Below, piece by piece: positions 45,235 through 55,148 of a DNA stretch of 64,000 nucleotides. Source of the DNA: Pelagicoccus enzymogenes (GTDB lineage: Bacteria > Verrucomicrobiota > Verrucomicrobiia > Opitutales > Opitutaceae); NCBI RefSeq assembly GCF_014803405.1, contig NZ_JACYFG010000032.1:186001-250000 (forward strand). Reading direction: 5' to 3'. Within the stretch, counting starts at the first letter, position 1, and each line of letters begins with the position of its first letter. The notes beneath the pieces are model-generated. The model worked only from the letters and a program-made list of their open reading frames with translations, made no database searches and was not told the origin of the DNA. The position numbers and the translations under genes were made by a program.

Positions 45235-46509
45235 TTAGGCTGGGAGTTCGTAGCCTGCGCGTCGCGGACGATCTTGCCAACGGGCGGCATAGGGGTCGTC
45301 TAGGATTTGTTCGGCCTTGGGATCCCATTTGATGGGACGGTTGAGACGCTCTGCGATTCCCGAGAGCTGGCAGACAGTACCCGTGCGATGTCCTACCGTA
45401 GCGGGGCAAATAGTGGGCTTTCGCGTATAGATGCCTTCGACCCAGTTGCCGCGGTGGTCGTCGCTCTTGTAAAGTCGCTGGTCAGACGGGCCAAGCGGAG
45501 TGCCAGCCAGCGAGGTGGGGGTGGTGTCGATGCGTCCGCCGCGACTTACCATGACTTCTCCTTCTTCGCCGACGAAGCGAATCATATGTCCCTTGCGATC
45601 GCCCCAATCGCGAATGACGCGAATGCCATCGTCGTACTCGTAATACTGATACGGCTCGTCGTAGCCTTTCGGAACGAAGAGGACAGGTCCGCTGTTGTCG
45701 CGATTGAGGGCCCACTGCGTGATGTCGTAGTGGTGAGCGCCCCAGTCGCCGTTTTTGCGAGAACCGTATTCCCAGAAACATCTCCAGCCGCCGCCGTAAT
45801 TGCTTTTTACGCGCTCTTCGTGGTAGGGCTCCCAAGGGCTAGGCCCTAACCACTTCTCGTAGTCGAAGCCTTCCGGCACGGGATGTTCGGGATAAGCCGT
45901 CGGGGCAGGGAAGGAACCGAGCCCGCAGTACACTTCCTTTACTTTGCCGATCCAGCCGCTACGTACGATTTCAGCGGCCTTGCGGAAAGCTCTTTCGGAG
46001 CGCTGCTGCGATCCCACCTGCAAAATGCGATTGTAGCGTTTTTCCGCCGCCACCATGGCCTTGCCCTCCTCGATCGTCAGGGTCATCGGCTTTTCGACAT
46101 AAACGTCCTTGCCGGCCTTCATGGCTGCGATGGAGAGGGCGGCGTGCCAGTGGTCGGGGGTACCGATCACGACTGCGTCGATGTCCTTGCGAGCAAGCAG
46201 TTCCTCGTAGTCTTTGTAGCCGGCGCAGGCATTGTTCTCCTTGCGGCATTCCTCAAGCGCGTCCTGCAGTCGATCGTCGTAGAGGTCGCAAACCGCTGCT
46301 ACGACGGTGTTGTCGCGCCCGCGATAGTAACTGCGGTGGCCCCTCATGATGAGGCCGTTTCCGATCAGGCCGATGTTGATGCGGCTGTTTGGACCGGGCT
46401 GGCCGCGTCCAAGCGTCGCGGCGCTGAGGAACATCGGTGCGGCGAGGGTCGATGCCGCAGCGATAGCCCCTTTTTTGAGAAAGGTTCGGCGATTTTGGGG
46501 GGAAGACAT
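45235..46509 (-). CDS. Tat-exported Gfo/Idh/MocA oxidoreductase, copy 1
   Basis: 424 residues with a Tat signal (R-R-T-F-L-K-K at residues 7-13, then a hydrophobic run), so it folds with its nicotinamide cofactor before export. '[18 protein letters not shown]' is the Rossmann motif, '[17 protein letters not shown]' the E-K-P motif, and '[15 protein letters not shown]' the catalytic His/Asp region. The family oxidises or reduces sugar hydroxyls and includes enzymes that make 3-keto-glycosides. In the first 60 residues 50 are identical to copy 2 at 48525, so the two arose by duplication. A HEAT gene follows. TATAAG upstream at about 46540 on this strand also occurs before copy 2, suggesting the promoter was duplicated too. 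Substrate unknown. Confidence 0.9.
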   Translation of the reverse strand: MSSPQNRRTFLKKGAIAAASTLAAPMFLSAATLGRGQPGPNSRINIGLIGNGLIMRGHRSYYRGRDNTVVAAVCDLYDDRLQDALEECRKENNACAGYKDYEELLARKDIDAVVIGTPDHWHAALSIAAMKAGKDVYVEKPMTLTIEEGKAMVAAEKRYNRILQVGSQQRSERAFRKAAEIVRSGWIGKVKEVYCGLGSFPAPTAYPEHPVPEGFDYEKWLGPSPWEPYHEERVKSNYGGGWRCFWEYGSRKNGDWGAHHYDITQWALNRDNSGPVLFVPKGYDEPYQYYEYDDGIRVIRDWGDRKGHMIRFVGEEGEVMVSRGGRIDTTPTSLAGTPLGPSDQRLYKSDDHRGNWVEGIYTRKPTICPATVGHRTGTVCQLSGIAERLNRPIKWDPKAEQILDDPYAARWQDRPRRAGYELPA

Positions 46510-46817
46510 ATTGGGTTAATTCGGGTTCTTTTCGGGATTCGAATGCGCCTTATAGGCCCGTTTTGAGAGGCCCTTTTGGCAATCAGTTCGCGATGATGGT
46601 GGCTAACCCAATAATATCACCAAAAAAAGCACTGCACCGTTGAGACCGTCGATTGAGGTTTTGCGTGCGAAAACAGAGAAATTGCGTTCACTCTATCTGG
46701 CGTCGCTATCCTCGGTTCGCCACGAGGGGGCTGCGGCAAGTAGGGGAGAGCGGTCCGCAGGCGCAAAAAAAGCGTCTCCAGTCGTTGGAGACGCCTAGCA
46801 AATGTGATAGGTTCAGC
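46510..46817. other. Intergenic region between the two oxidoreductase-HEAT modules
   Basis: 308 bp. It holds the terminator of the second HEAT gene at one end and the promoter region of oxidoreductase copy 1 at the other; the minus-strand string CTATAAGGCG here recurs upstream of copy 2. No gene is supportable between. Confidence 0.55.
46765..46794 (-). terminator. Intrinsic terminator of the second HEAT-repeat gene
   Basis: Perfect 9-bp stem GCGTCTCCA/TGGAGACGC with a 5-base loop, followed on the minus strand by seven T, 24 bp past the stop codon. A textbook rho-independent terminator. Confidence 0.92.
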
Positions 46818-48494
46818 TCAATCCTTGGCGTATTCGAGCACCGCTTCCTTGAGCTCGGGATCGACTTCGTTGTAGGTCACGTGCACCCGTTCACGCCAAG
46901 TCGAGTAGCGGAAGCCGGTTATGACCGACTGGCGCTGACGCGGATTCTTGGCCTGATCGAGCGCCGCGGCCGCCAGTTCGAATTTCACATCCATCGGATA
47001 GGTGGCGTCGCTGCCTAGGATGAGCTTACCGATTCCGGCAAAACACTGGTCCTGCAGCCCTTGAGATTCGTCGGACGCCGCCGCCAGCTCGAGCAGAGCG
47101 AACCCGCCGTCCCAGTTCCGCCAAGCCGGTAGAACGCGCAGCAGCGTCTTGCGAAAGCGAGGGTCCTCTGCGTTCCAGAGCGACTTGAGAAAGGCAATGG
47201 CCTCTGCGTTTGGCGCCGCGTCGCTGACCAGCAGCAACGCGAGTTGGGTATCGACGTCGCCCTCGCTCGCCGCAAAGCCCTGCTCGAAGGCTGCCCAAGC
47301 GGCATCGGGGTCGGCCAATCGAAGCGACATGCGTTTCAGCGTCTTCTGGGCGTCGCGCCGCAGGCCGGACTGGGCTTCGTTCAGCACGATGTCGACGAGG
47401 ATGGGGAAGCTGTCGACGTCGCCCACCAGCTCCATGTTGGAAATCGCCTCTTCGCGCAGGGGGTTGTCCAGATCGCTGTCAGCAGCGTAAGCGTTCACCA
47501 ACCGGTTGACGCCGGGACTCGCTCGCAGGCTCAAAGCCTTGAGGGCTAGGACGCGCTCTTCGACGGCTCCGCGTTTCAGCATCTTGCGCAAGCTGCGATC
47601 GATCTTGCTGTCTGGGATAGCTGCCAGAGCGTCAGCCGCCGCATCGCGGAGGTCGCGGGAACGGGCCTCGATGCGCGAAAGCAAGGCCTGCAGGCTGCGG
47701 GCGGTGCCGGCTCTTCCCAGAGCTTCGATCGTCTGCAGCTCCAGGGTTTCGTTTTCGCTTTCAAGCAAACGGAGCAGCGACTTCTCGACGGATTGGGGCA
47801 GCTTTTCGCTGAGAGCGCCGAGGACGGCTATCTGGTGCGACACCTTTGGGGAGTCGAGTTGGGCAAGCGCTTCTCTGCGCAGCAGCGAGCTGGAAGAATT
47901 CATCGCGATGCGGATGAACTCCGCTGCGGAAGCCTCCGCGTCGAGCATGACCGCCGCCGCAGCTTTGGCGTCCTGCTTGCTCAGCTGCATAAATGCTCGA
48001 TAGCGGATCGAGCGATTGGGCGCATTGCGAGCGAGGTCAGCCAGCTCTGAGGCGGACAGGCCTTCGTAGGGAGGCGGCTCGGGCTGTGGTGGGGGAACGA
48101 TGCGGTCCATCGCCATGCGAGCTCCCTTGGCAAGCTCGCCGTCTCCGGAATCGACTAGCTGGCGGAGCTGCGGGATAGCGGCTTCGGAACCAATGGATTC
48201 GATTTGCCGCAGAATCCACAGCTTGGTCGTGAGCAAGGGTTCGCTCTGCAGTCGCTCCAGCAATTGCTGCTCCACGATCGCCTGCTGAGCTTCCTTTCCG
48301 GGAGCCGTGGCCGCTGAAACCTCATCTTGCAAGTCCATGCGGGCGGCATAGCGTGCGGCGAAATCGTCGCCGTTGAGGCGATCGAAGATCGAGTCGAGCT
48401 CCGCATCGGAAATCTGGGCGAAAGAGAGGGGCATCGCTCCCAGAGCGAAGGTTGCTGCGAGCGTGCGGAGGGAAATTTTTGCTAGGAAAGTCAT
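46818..48494 (-). CDS. Secreted HEAT-repeat protein, copy 2
   Basis: 558 residues with a signal peptide ('MTFLAKISLRTLAATFALGA', cleavage near S-F-A-Q); a start six codons upstream is possible. HEAT-type hairpins include 'LTTKLWILRQIESIGSEAAI', 'ETLELQTIEALGRAGTARSL', 'LREEAISNMELVGDVDSFPI', 'GLRRDAQKTLKRMSLRL' and 'KTLLRVLPAWRNWDGGFALL', aligning throughout with the copy at 43533. A Pro-rich insert ('PPPQPEPPPYEG', near residue 145) is not in copy 1. It sits 30 bp after the oxidoreductase copy 2 gene. Same caveats: binding role likely, function unknown. Confidence 0.85.
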   Translation of the reverse strand: MTFLAKISLRTLAATFALGAMPLSFAQISDAELDSIFDRLNGDDFAARYAARMDLQDEVSAATAPGKEAQQAIVEQQLLERLQSEPLLTTKLWILRQIESIGSEAAIPQLRQLVDSGDGELAKGARMAMDRIVPPPQPEPPPYEGLSASELADLARNAPNRSIRYRAFMQLSKQDAKAAAAVMLDAEASAAEFIRIAMNSSSSLLRREALAQLDSPKVSHQIAVLGALSEKLPQSVEKSLLRLLESENETLELQTIEALGRAGTARSLQALLSRIEARSRDLRDAAADALAAIPDSKIDRSLRKMLKRGAVEERVLALKALSLRASPGVNRLVNAYAADSDLDNPLREEAISNMELVGDVDSFPILVDIVLNEAQSGLRRDAQKTLKRMSLRLADPDAAWAAFEQGFAASEGDVDTQLALLLVSDAAPNAEAIAFLKSLWNAEDPRFRKTLLRVLPAWRNWDGGFALLELAAASDESQGLQDQCFAGIGKLILGSDATYPMDVKFELAAAALDQAKNPRQRQSVITGFRYSTWRERVHVTYNEVDPELKEAVLEYAKD

Positions 48495-48524
48495 TTTCGT
48501 ATCTGTATTCACTTTTCCTTACTT

Positions 48525-49799
48525 TTAAACGGGGAGCGCGTAGCCAGCGCGTCGGGGACGGTCTTGCCAAAGGGCGGCGCGAGGATCGTCTTGGATTTGC
48601 TGGGATACGGGATCCCATTTGATTGTGCGGCCAAGCCTTTCGGCGATACCTGCCAACTGGCAGATGGTAGCGGTACGGTGCCCGACGGACGCAGGACAAA
48701 TGGTAGGCTTGCGGGTGTAGATGCTCTCGATCCAATTCGCGCGGTGGTCGACGCTTTTGTAGAGACGGGTATCGCTCGGTTCGAGGGGGCGGCCGGCCAG
48801 AGAGACGGGGAGGGTGTCCAATCGGTTGTCTCGGCTCACCATCACCTCCCCCTCTTCGCCAACGAAGCGGATCATGTGCCCTTTGAAGTCCCCCCAATCG
48901 CGGATGACACGTACTCCATCGTCGTACTCGTAGTACTGATACGGCTGATCCTCGCCCTTGGGAACGAAGCGTACGGGGCCGCTGTCGTCGCGATCGAGGG
49001 CCCACTGCGTGATGTCGTAGTGGTGGGCTCCCCAGTCCCCGTTCTTGCGGGAGCCGTACTCCCAAAAGTTGCGCCAGCCCCCGCTGTAGGAACTCTCGAC
49101 CCGCTTGGAGTTGTAGGGCTCCCAAGGGGTGGGCCCCAGCCATTTTTCGTAGTTGAAGCCTTCGGGGATGGGCTCTTCCGGATAGTCGGTGGGTGCGTCG
49201 AAGGAACCAAGGTTGCAGTGGACTTGCTTGACCTTGCCGATCCAACCGTTGCGCACGATCTCCGCGGCTTTGCGGAAGGCGTTTTCGGAGCGTTGCTGGG
49301 AGCCGACTTGCAGGATGCGTCCGTAACGCTTTTCCGCGGCGACCACAGCCTTGCCTTCCTCGATGGTCAGGGTCATGGGCTTCTCCACGTAGACGTCCTT
49401 GCCAGCCTTCATGGCGGCGATGGCGATGGCGGCGTGCCAATGGTCGGGCGTGCCGATCACCACGGCGTCGATGTCGCTGCGCTGCAGGACCTCCTCGTAG
49501 TCCAAGTAAGCCTGGCAGGCATTGTTCTCTTGTCGGCATTCAGCCAGAGCCGACTCCATGCGGTCCCGATAGAGGTCGCAAACAGCCGCCACCACAGTGT
49601 GCTCCCGGGCTCGAAAGTAGCTGCGGTGGCCGCCCATGATCAATCCGTTGCCGATGAGGCCGATGTTGATGCGGCTGTTGGGGCCGGGTTGTCCGCGACC
49701 TAAAGTGGCGGCTCGAAGAATCATGGGCGCCGCAAAGGTCGAAGCGACTGCCATGGCTCCCTTTTTGAGAAAGGTTCTGCGATTGGGGGTTGTCGTCAT
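48525..49799 (-). CDS. Tat-exported Gfo/Idh/MocA oxidoreductase, copy 2
   Basis: 424 residues, exactly the length of copy 1, with the same Tat motif R-R-T-F-L-K-K, Rossmann '[12 protein letters not shown]', '[17 protein letters not shown]' and '[18 protein letters not shown]'. All motifs needed for NAD(P) binding and catalysis are kept in both copies, so neither is decaying. Divergence between the two is concentrated in surface-like stretches ('[16 protein letters not shown]' against '[16 protein letters not shown]'). A palindrome TTTATCGATAAA 15 bp upstream could be an operator. Physiological substrate unknown. Confidence 0.9.
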   Translation of the reverse strand: MTTTPNRRTFLKKGAMAVASTFAAPMILRAATLGRGQPGPNSRINIGLIGNGLIMGGHRSYFRAREHTVVAAVCDLYRDRMESALAECRQENNACQAYLDYEEVLQRSDIDAVVIGTPDHWHAAIAIAAMKAGKDVYVEKPMTLTIEEGKAVVAAEKRYGRILQVGSQQRSENAFRKAAEIVRNGWIGKVKQVHCNLGSFDAPTDYPEEPIPEGFNYEKWLGPTPWEPYNSKRVESSYSGGWRNFWEYGSRKNGDWGAHHYDITQWALDRDDSGPVRFVPKGEDQPYQYYEYDDGVRVIRDWGDFKGHMIRFVGEEGEVMVSRDNRLDTLPVSLAGRPLEPSDTRLYKSVDHRANWIESIYTRKPTICPASVGHRTATICQLAGIAERLGRTIKWDPVSQQIQDDPRAALWQDRPRRAGYALPV

Positions 49800-49813
49800 T
49801 TTCAGGGTTTAGG

Positions 49814-49825
49814 TTTATCGATAAA
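49814..49825. promoter_or_regulatory. 12-bp perfect palindrome, possible operator of the oxidoreductase module
   Basis: TTTATCGATAAA lies 15-26 bp upstream of oxidoreductase copy 2. Its right half with flank, CGATAAATC, recurs at 59607-59615 upstream of the DUF1080 gene. A central CG with AT-rich arms is compatible with a LacI-type site, but two sites are too few to prove it. Confidence 0.35.
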
Positions 49826-49935
49826 TCCTATCGGTTAGACAATGAAATAGCGCCCTTGGTTTCAAGTAAAGAAGGCGGCGGCTCGCCTTATAGAATCCTC
49901 GTCTTAAAGGCCCTATTAGGCAAGCGAATGGACTT

Positions 49936-51657
49936 TTACGACGGGTTGGAAGCCGACAGTTCTTGCTGGTCTCCGAGCAGTTCAGCCAAGCGGGTGGCTC
50001 TCAACGCCTGCCGCCCGATCCCGCCTTCCAGGCTCTTGAGATCCGCGAACAGGGTCAGCTGGCGCTTGGCGCGGCTGAAGGCGGTGTAGATCAGCTCGCG
50101 GGTCAAGTTCTGCGAAGCCTCCGGCCCAAAGAGGCAGTCAACGGATTCGAATTCCGAGCCTTGGCTCTTGTGAATCGTGAGGGCGAAGGCCGACTCGTGA
50201 CGGGGCAACTCGGAGACGCGGAAACGACGGTAGCCTCCGTCCGCGCTCTCGAAGCAGGCAAATAGGAGCTCATCCTCTTGCCAGAGGAGCCCTAGGTCGC
50301 CGTTGAAGAGCTCCAGCTCGTAGTCGTTTTCCAATACGATAATGGGTTCACCCGCTAGCGGGATTGTCTCATGCCCCTCGTGTCCAAGGTCTCTGAGGAT
50401 GCGGCTCCGCACCAGTCGATTGTATTCGAGCGTTCCAAACGGTCCGCTTCGCGTCGGGCTAAGCATCATGCTTTCCCCGAGACGAGCCAGGGCTGCAGCT
50501 GGCTCGCTTGCCGTAGAGAGGCGGCGATGCCGTTCGATTCCGCGTTCCACCAGGCCTTGGGGAATGCGCTTGGACTCGGGCTCGAGACGGTGAAACGAGA
50601 CGTCCGGGCTTGGCGACTTCAAGAAGGAGGAGAAATGTTCCCAATTTCCCTGTTTCGCGTCATTGCAAAGCTGGTAGATGCCGCTGTCCTCGGAAAATCG
50701 ATACGTCTTGCTGAGTCGCTCGACTGCGTGGCGCAGGGCTGACCTTTCTGTTTCAGCCGCCTTGAGGATGTCGCTCAGGACGGAGCCTACGTCCACGCTC
50801 GCGAGCTGGTCCTTGTCGCCGAGCAACAGAACCTGGCAAGAGTCGGGCAAGGCTTCGAACAGCCGCATCATCAAGGGCAGGTCGATCATCGAACTCTCGT
50901 CGATCACCAAGGTGTCGTAGCGAAGCGGATGCTTGCGGTTGCGGCGAAAAGAGGATCGATGCGGCAAGCTTCCCAGCAGGCGGTGAATCGTCAAGCAGGG
51001 CACAGAAAGCAGCTCGTCCTTGCGGCTGGCGCTCACGTCCATGCACTTGACTCCGTTGGCGATGGATTCCGACAAGCGGGCGGCGGCTTTTCCGGTTGGG
51101 GCGATAGCGGCGAAGCGAGCCGGGCGATCTCCCTCCCAGGCGTCGAGCAATCGATCGAGGTAGCGCAGGGCCAACGTGGTCTTGCCTGTTCCGGGGCCTC
51201 CAGTGATGACGAAAAAGGACTGGTCAGCGGCACGCTGCACGGGGTCTGGATTCGCGGAGGCTACGGAGGAATCGAGGGCGCGCTGGCGAATCCGCGCTGC
51301 CAATTTTCTTTCGTAGCTGTAGTATTTTTCTAGATACAAGCAGCTTCCGCTGCTCAGCACCAGAGGCTTGTCCTCTTCGCAGGCTTCGTGCTGCACGATG
51401 GGGCTGACCGCCAGCAGCTCGGTCCAGCGGTCGGTTCCCGGCCAAGAGCGAGGCGGGGAGACGGTGTTGAAGTTGGGATTGGCGAGGTCCAGGTAGGTAT
51501 GCCCCTCCCTGACCGCTAGGTTGCAGAACGCCGCTGCCAGCAAGATCCAGTAGCCGCTCTCTCCCCAATCCTCGCGCAAGTGCCGCACCAGCATGCGGTC
51601 GCTTGCCGTAAAGGGATGCTCGTTCAGCACAGAAAATTCGTCGCGTTCCTTGATCAT
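49936..51657 (-). CDS. recD: Exodeoxyribonuclease V alpha subunit RecD
   Basis: 573 residues; the 5'-3' helicase of the RecBCD double-strand-break repair machine. Walker A 'ITGGPGTGKTTLALRYL', 'IAPTGKAAARLSESI' (Ia), 'LVIDESSMIDLPLM' (II), 'LLGDKDQLASVDVGSVLSD' (III), and 'FALTIHKSQGSEFESV' plus 'RELIYTAFSRAKRQL' (V, VI) are all intact. The N-terminal domain contacting RecC is short. Last gene of recC-recB-recD; its start overlaps the recB stop by 4 bases. Confidence 0.95.
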   Translation of the reverse strand: MIKERDEFSVLNEHPFTASDRMLVRHLREDWGESGYWILLAAAFCNLAVREGHTYLDLANPNFNTVSPPRSWPGTDRWTELLAVSPIVQHEACEEDKPLVLSSGSCLYLEKYYSYERKLAARIRQRALDSSVASANPDPVQRAADQSFFVITGGPGTGKTTLALRYLDRLLDAWEGDRPARFAAIAPTGKAAARLSESIANGVKCMDVSASRKDELLSVPCLTIHRLLGSLPHRSSFRRNRKHPLRYDTLVIDESSMIDLPLMMRLFEALPDSCQVLLLGDKDQLASVDVGSVLSDILKAAETERSALRHAVERLSKTYRFSEDSGIYQLCNDAKQGNWEHFSSFLKSPSPDVSFHRLEPESKRIPQGLVERGIERHRRLSTASEPAAALARLGESMMLSPTRSGPFGTLEYNRLVRSRILRDLGHEGHETIPLAGEPIIVLENDYELELFNGDLGLLWQEDELLFACFESADGGYRRFRVSELPRHESAFALTIHKSQGSEFESVDCLFGPEASQNLTRELIYTAFSRAKRQLTLFADLKSLEGGIGRQALRATRLAELLGDQQELSASNPS

Positions 51658-54600
51658 ACGAAGCTCCCTTCGTTGGCGAGCGCCCGGTCGAGGGAATCGA
51701 GCAGGGCGGCGGACGGACAGTCATAGAAGATTCCGGTCTCTCGTCCCGGGCTAATGCCGCGGGCGTAAATGTAGAAAACGCCGCCGAACAGATCCTCAAA
51801 GGGCTGGCCGGGATAGCGCCACGCAGCGAATCGTTTAACCGCCACGCAATAAAGCAGGTATTGCAAATAGTAGTTGTGTTCCGCCATCGAACCTTGGATG
51901 GCCCGCACGTCGTAGTCGGCTGGCGTGGGGCCGAGGTAGTTGCTCTTCCAGTCGAAAACGTAGAGGCGCCCCTCGTGTTCGAGCACCAAGTCTATGAAAC
52001 CGCGTAGCATGGAGGCGGGCAAGCTCGCATCCGTTCTTCCGATGCCTTGCAACCAGGTCTCGGGTATGGCGCCGAGGTCGTTCGCAGAGAGAGCATCGAG
52101 GATGCCTTGCTTGACATCACCGGATACTGGATACGCGAACTCGAGCTCGGGGACACGCTTGTGGGCGGGTATCCCTTCGAGGGAGAAGGCGCCAAAATCG
52201 CTGGTCAATTTAGCCTTGGCAATGGCGGCGATTTGTCCCGCTACGATGGGCTCGAAATCTCGTGGCTCGAATTGAAGGGCATCAAACGCTTGCTGAGTGG
52301 TCGCAGCTAAGGTTTCGGGGCGGCTAAAGTCGAAACGTTCCAGAATCAAGTGCAGCAGGTCGCCGGCATGCGTTCCTTTGGGCAATGTAAAGATGCTGAT
52401 TCCTTCGGGCTCTTCCTCGAAGCTGGGCTCGGGCGCCTGCGCCGCTTCGTCGCTCATGGCCGAGTCCTGCTCGGTCTTTTCCACTGGGGCATCTTGCTCC
52501 TCGCTGTGGAGGCTCTTGTTGAGAGCCGAGAAGCTGAGCACCCGCTCCGGAAGCGGAAGTCGTCTTCGTTTCTGTAGTGGACGGGCTGATACTTTTTCGA
52601 TTGATGCGCTGCTGAGCGACCGCTGCAGGGGGACGAACTCGCCAGTGTCGAGCGGCGCTGTTTGAAACGAGATGGCGCCATCGGAAGCTGAGGCGATCTG
52701 AGTGAGCTTCTCCCCGACCTCACTGCTTGAGGCCTTTAGCCCTTCATCCAAGAGGAACTGTGCAAAGCTAGAGCAGGCGGAGGACTTCACCATTTCTTCG
52801 GGGCAAAGGTACACGATGTTTTCCCGCTCGGCGCGGGTCAGGGCTACGTAGAGCAAACGGACGTCTTCCGCGAGGGCTTCGCGCTGGGCGTGGGTCGATG
52901 AGACGGATCCTGCTTCCGGAGCGTAGTCGATGATCATCTCGTTCTCAGGTCCGTGGTAGCTTGCCGATAACTCGTCGGTCTTGACCCGCCGTAATCCGAG
53001 GAAAGGCAGGTAAACGACAGGAAACTGCAGCCCCTTGCTCTTGTGTACCGTGATGATTTGCGGCTTGCCTTCGTCGCTGCTGATGCGGGTTTGCCAGTCT
53101 TCGTTTTGGGACACGTTTGCGTCCGCCTTGCGCAGCAACCAATTGAGGAGCCCGCGTGGACTCAGGGCATCCGTGTCGCGGGCGTGCGACAAGAGCTCCG
53201 CGAGTTGGCTTAGGTTCGCGTATCGACGCTCCGAATCTAGGCCGCTGGCGGCATCCCCCTCGATCAAGCGCAGGAGCCCCATGAGGGCCACGTCGAAGTT
53301 TCGTGAGAACCACTCCTTGGACCATTCGGTTATGTATTCAAAAATTGGAGTCGATAAATCCTCGTAAGCAGCCTGTGCCATATCCCTTGCTGATAGGGAA
53401 TGATCAAGTGCCGCATGAGCACCCCGTTTCAAGCTGGAGCGGGTGGGCGAGGCGAGCGCAGCGAGAACTTTGGCAAGGTCCGAAGCCTCCTGAGTCTTGA
53501 AAACGCTGCGGTCCGCCCTGAGGGCGGAGGACAGTCCTCGCTTTGCGAGGGCTTGGCTAATCGTATCCGCTTCGTGCTTACTGTTAACCAAAAAGGCGGC
53601 GTCCGCGGGATCGAAGGCAGGATCGGCATTGATGCGAGCGACCAAATCGTTGGCCGCCCTCTCCGCAAGCACGTCGCGATACCAACCGCTACCGGATGGC
53701 TTCTCCATTTCGGAGAGCGCTAGCTGATGGATTTGAAATGGGCTCTGGCAAGTGGGGAAGCTGTTCGGGTCGACCCCTGAGCCGACCGCTTCGAAAGCGA
53801 TGCGCTCATCCACAAAACCTGCCTGGGCGTGCTGGAAGAGCGTATTTACGGCGTGTACGAGGCGTGGCGCTGAACGAAAGTTCTTGGCAAGCGCTTGCTT
53901 GCGAATGCCTCCAGCTTCCGTGGCTTGGAAATAAGCGAATATGTCGGCTCCGCGAAAGCGGTAGATCGCTTGCTTGGGATCTCCGATGTAGAAAAGGTAA
54001 TGCTCGCCTTGGCCGAAGAGGGTTTTGGCGATCTCCAGCTGCACGCGATCCGTATCTTGAAACTCGTCGATCAGGGCGGCGTCGTATTTGCCTGCGAGAA
54101 ACGAGGTCACACGCTCGCCTGCTTCGCTTTTCAACGCTCGGTTCAGGTGGTGTAGCAGATCGTTGAAGCTGATAACGTTGGCTTGTAGCTTGGCTTTTTC
54201 CAATCGCTCGGAGAGCCAGGGTTTGTAGTGGTAGATCAATGACGAAAAGGCAGCGTCAATTTGTTCGAGAACGCCATCGAGCAAACTGACGAGAGGAGGG
54301 ATCGGTAGGTCCTTTCCGCTCTTATTTAGGCCCTTGCCCCAAGCTTCGCTCGTGAAGTCCTCCAGCCATGCGAGATCTTGTGGAAGCAGGCTTCCTCTTT
54401 GGGCGCAGGCGAGCCAGTCCACTGAGTCTCCGCTGAGGTGTTTAGCGATCTTTCCGTTCTTTCTCAGGTGCGGCAGGTAGTCCGCTTTTCGCTCGAGCAG
54501 GCTTTGCACCGCTTGGGGAATTTCCTCGAATCTGCGTTCCAAGGCAGCCAAGTCGACGGGCTTCGGGGTGGGGCGTAGCTGAGCTTCGGGGTGGGTGGCG

Positions 54601-55148
54601 CTTTGCCTGCCGATGTCTTGCAGTCGCGACTCGAACGATTTTTGGGAGCTCAAGGCCAAGCTCAAGGCTATGGAGGCTTCGAGTACGTTTTGGCGGATGT
54701 ATTCAGATTGCAGTTGCTCGATCAGTTGCTCCTCTATCTGGCTCAGTTCGGCATCGAAAGGCGTCTTCGTTTCGAGCGCGACTAAATCCAAGGAGCGTTT
54801 GCAGAAGCTGTGGATGGTCGAGATGGGAGCTTCGTCAAAAACCTCGAGGCTATAGCGCAAGGCGTTTTTCGCCAGCTCGGGATCGAAACCATCGAGAGCC
54901 ATGCAGTCGATTAACAGCTGTTCCTTGGGCTCACCTAGCTCGAGCTCGCGCAATGTGGATTGATACAGTTTTTGGATACGGGCTGCGAGCTCCTCCGTAG
55001 CGGCCTCTGTGAAAGTGACAGCTAGGATGCGGTCGAGCGTTATCCCTTGTTGCAGCGTCAGCTGCAGTGCGATGCGGCAGAGCGTGTAGGTTTTTCCAGT
55101 ACCGGCGCTCGCCTCGATTAGCGTCGTTCCCTTGAGTAAGTCGATCAC
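51654..55148 (-). CDS. recB: Exodeoxyribonuclease V beta subunit RecB
   Basis: 1,164 residues; 3'-5' helicase and nuclease of RecBCD. Helicase motifs 'IEASAGTGKTYTLCRIA' (Walker A, residues 11-27), 'ALIDEFQDTDRVQLEI' (II), 'IGDPKQAIYRFRGADIFAY' (III), 'QIITVHKSKGLQFPVVYLP' (V) and 'LLYVALTRAERENIVYL' (VI) are present. The C-terminal nuclease keeps His in 'AGDLLHLILERF', Asp in 'GFIDLVLEHEG' and Asp-Trp-Lys in 'YVFDWKSNYLG', then 'YYLQYLLYCVAVKRF'. So both activities should be intact. Shares 4-base overlaps with both neighbours. Confidence 0.95.
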   Translation of the reverse strand: MIDLLKGTTLIEASAGTGKTYTLCRIALQLTLQQGITLDRILAVTFTEAATEELAARIQKLYQSTLRELELGEPKEQLLIDCMALDGFDPELAKNALRYSLEVFDEAPISTIHSFCKRSLDLVALETKTPFDAELSQIEEQLIEQLQSEYIRQNVLEASIALSLALSSQKSFESRLQDIGRQSATHPEAQLRPTPKPVDLAALERRFEEIPQAVQSLLERKADYLPHLRKNGKIAKHLSGDSVDWLACAQRGSLLPQDLAWLEDFTSEAWGKGLNKSGKDLPIPPLVSLLDGVLEQIDAAFSSLIYHYKPWLSERLEKAKLQANVISFNDLLHHLNRALKSEAGERVTSFLAGKYDAALIDEFQDTDRVQLEIAKTLFGQGEHYLFYIGDPKQAIYRFRGADIFAYFQATEAGGIRKQALAKNFRSAPRLVHAVNTLFQHAQAGFVDERIAFEAVGSGVDPNSFPTCQSPFQIHQLALSEMEKPSGSGWYRDVLAERAANDLVARINADPAFDPADAAFLVNSKHEADTISQALAKRGLSSALRADRSVFKTQEASDLAKVLAALASPTRSSLKRGAHAALDHSLSARDMAQAAYEDLSTPIFEYITEWSKEWFSRNFDVALMGLLRLIEGDAASGLDSERRYANLSQLAELLSHARDTDALSPRGLLNWLLRKADANVSQNEDWQTRISSDEGKPQIITVHKSKGLQFPVVYLPFLGLRRVKTDELSASYHGPENEMIIDYAPEAGSVSSTHAQREALAEDVRLLYVALTRAERENIVYLCPEEMVKSSACSSFAQFLLDEGLKASSSEVGEKLTQIASASDGAISFQTAPLDTGEFVPLQRSLSSASIEKVSARPLQKRRRLPLPERVLSFSALNKSLHSEEQDAPVEKTEQDSAMSDEAAQAPEPSFEEEPEGISIFTLPKGTHAGDLLHLILERFDFSRPETLAATTQQAFDALQFEPRDFEPIVAGQIAAIAKAKLTSDFGAFSLEGIPAHKRVPELEFAYPVSGDVKQGILDALSANDLGAIPETWLQGIGRTDASLPASMLRGFIDLVLEHEGRLYVFDWKSNYLGPTPADYDVRAIQGSMAEHNYYLQYLLYCVAVKRFAAWRYPGQPFEDLFGGVFYIYARGISPGRETGIFYDCPSAALLDSLDRALANEGSFV

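Noticed and set aside
48564-49703. Long plus-strand frame (379 codons) opposite oxidoreductase copy 2
   Set aside because: An antisense shadow of a clear GC-rich gene; its Val/Asp/Gly-rich composition matches reading the reverse strand in phase.
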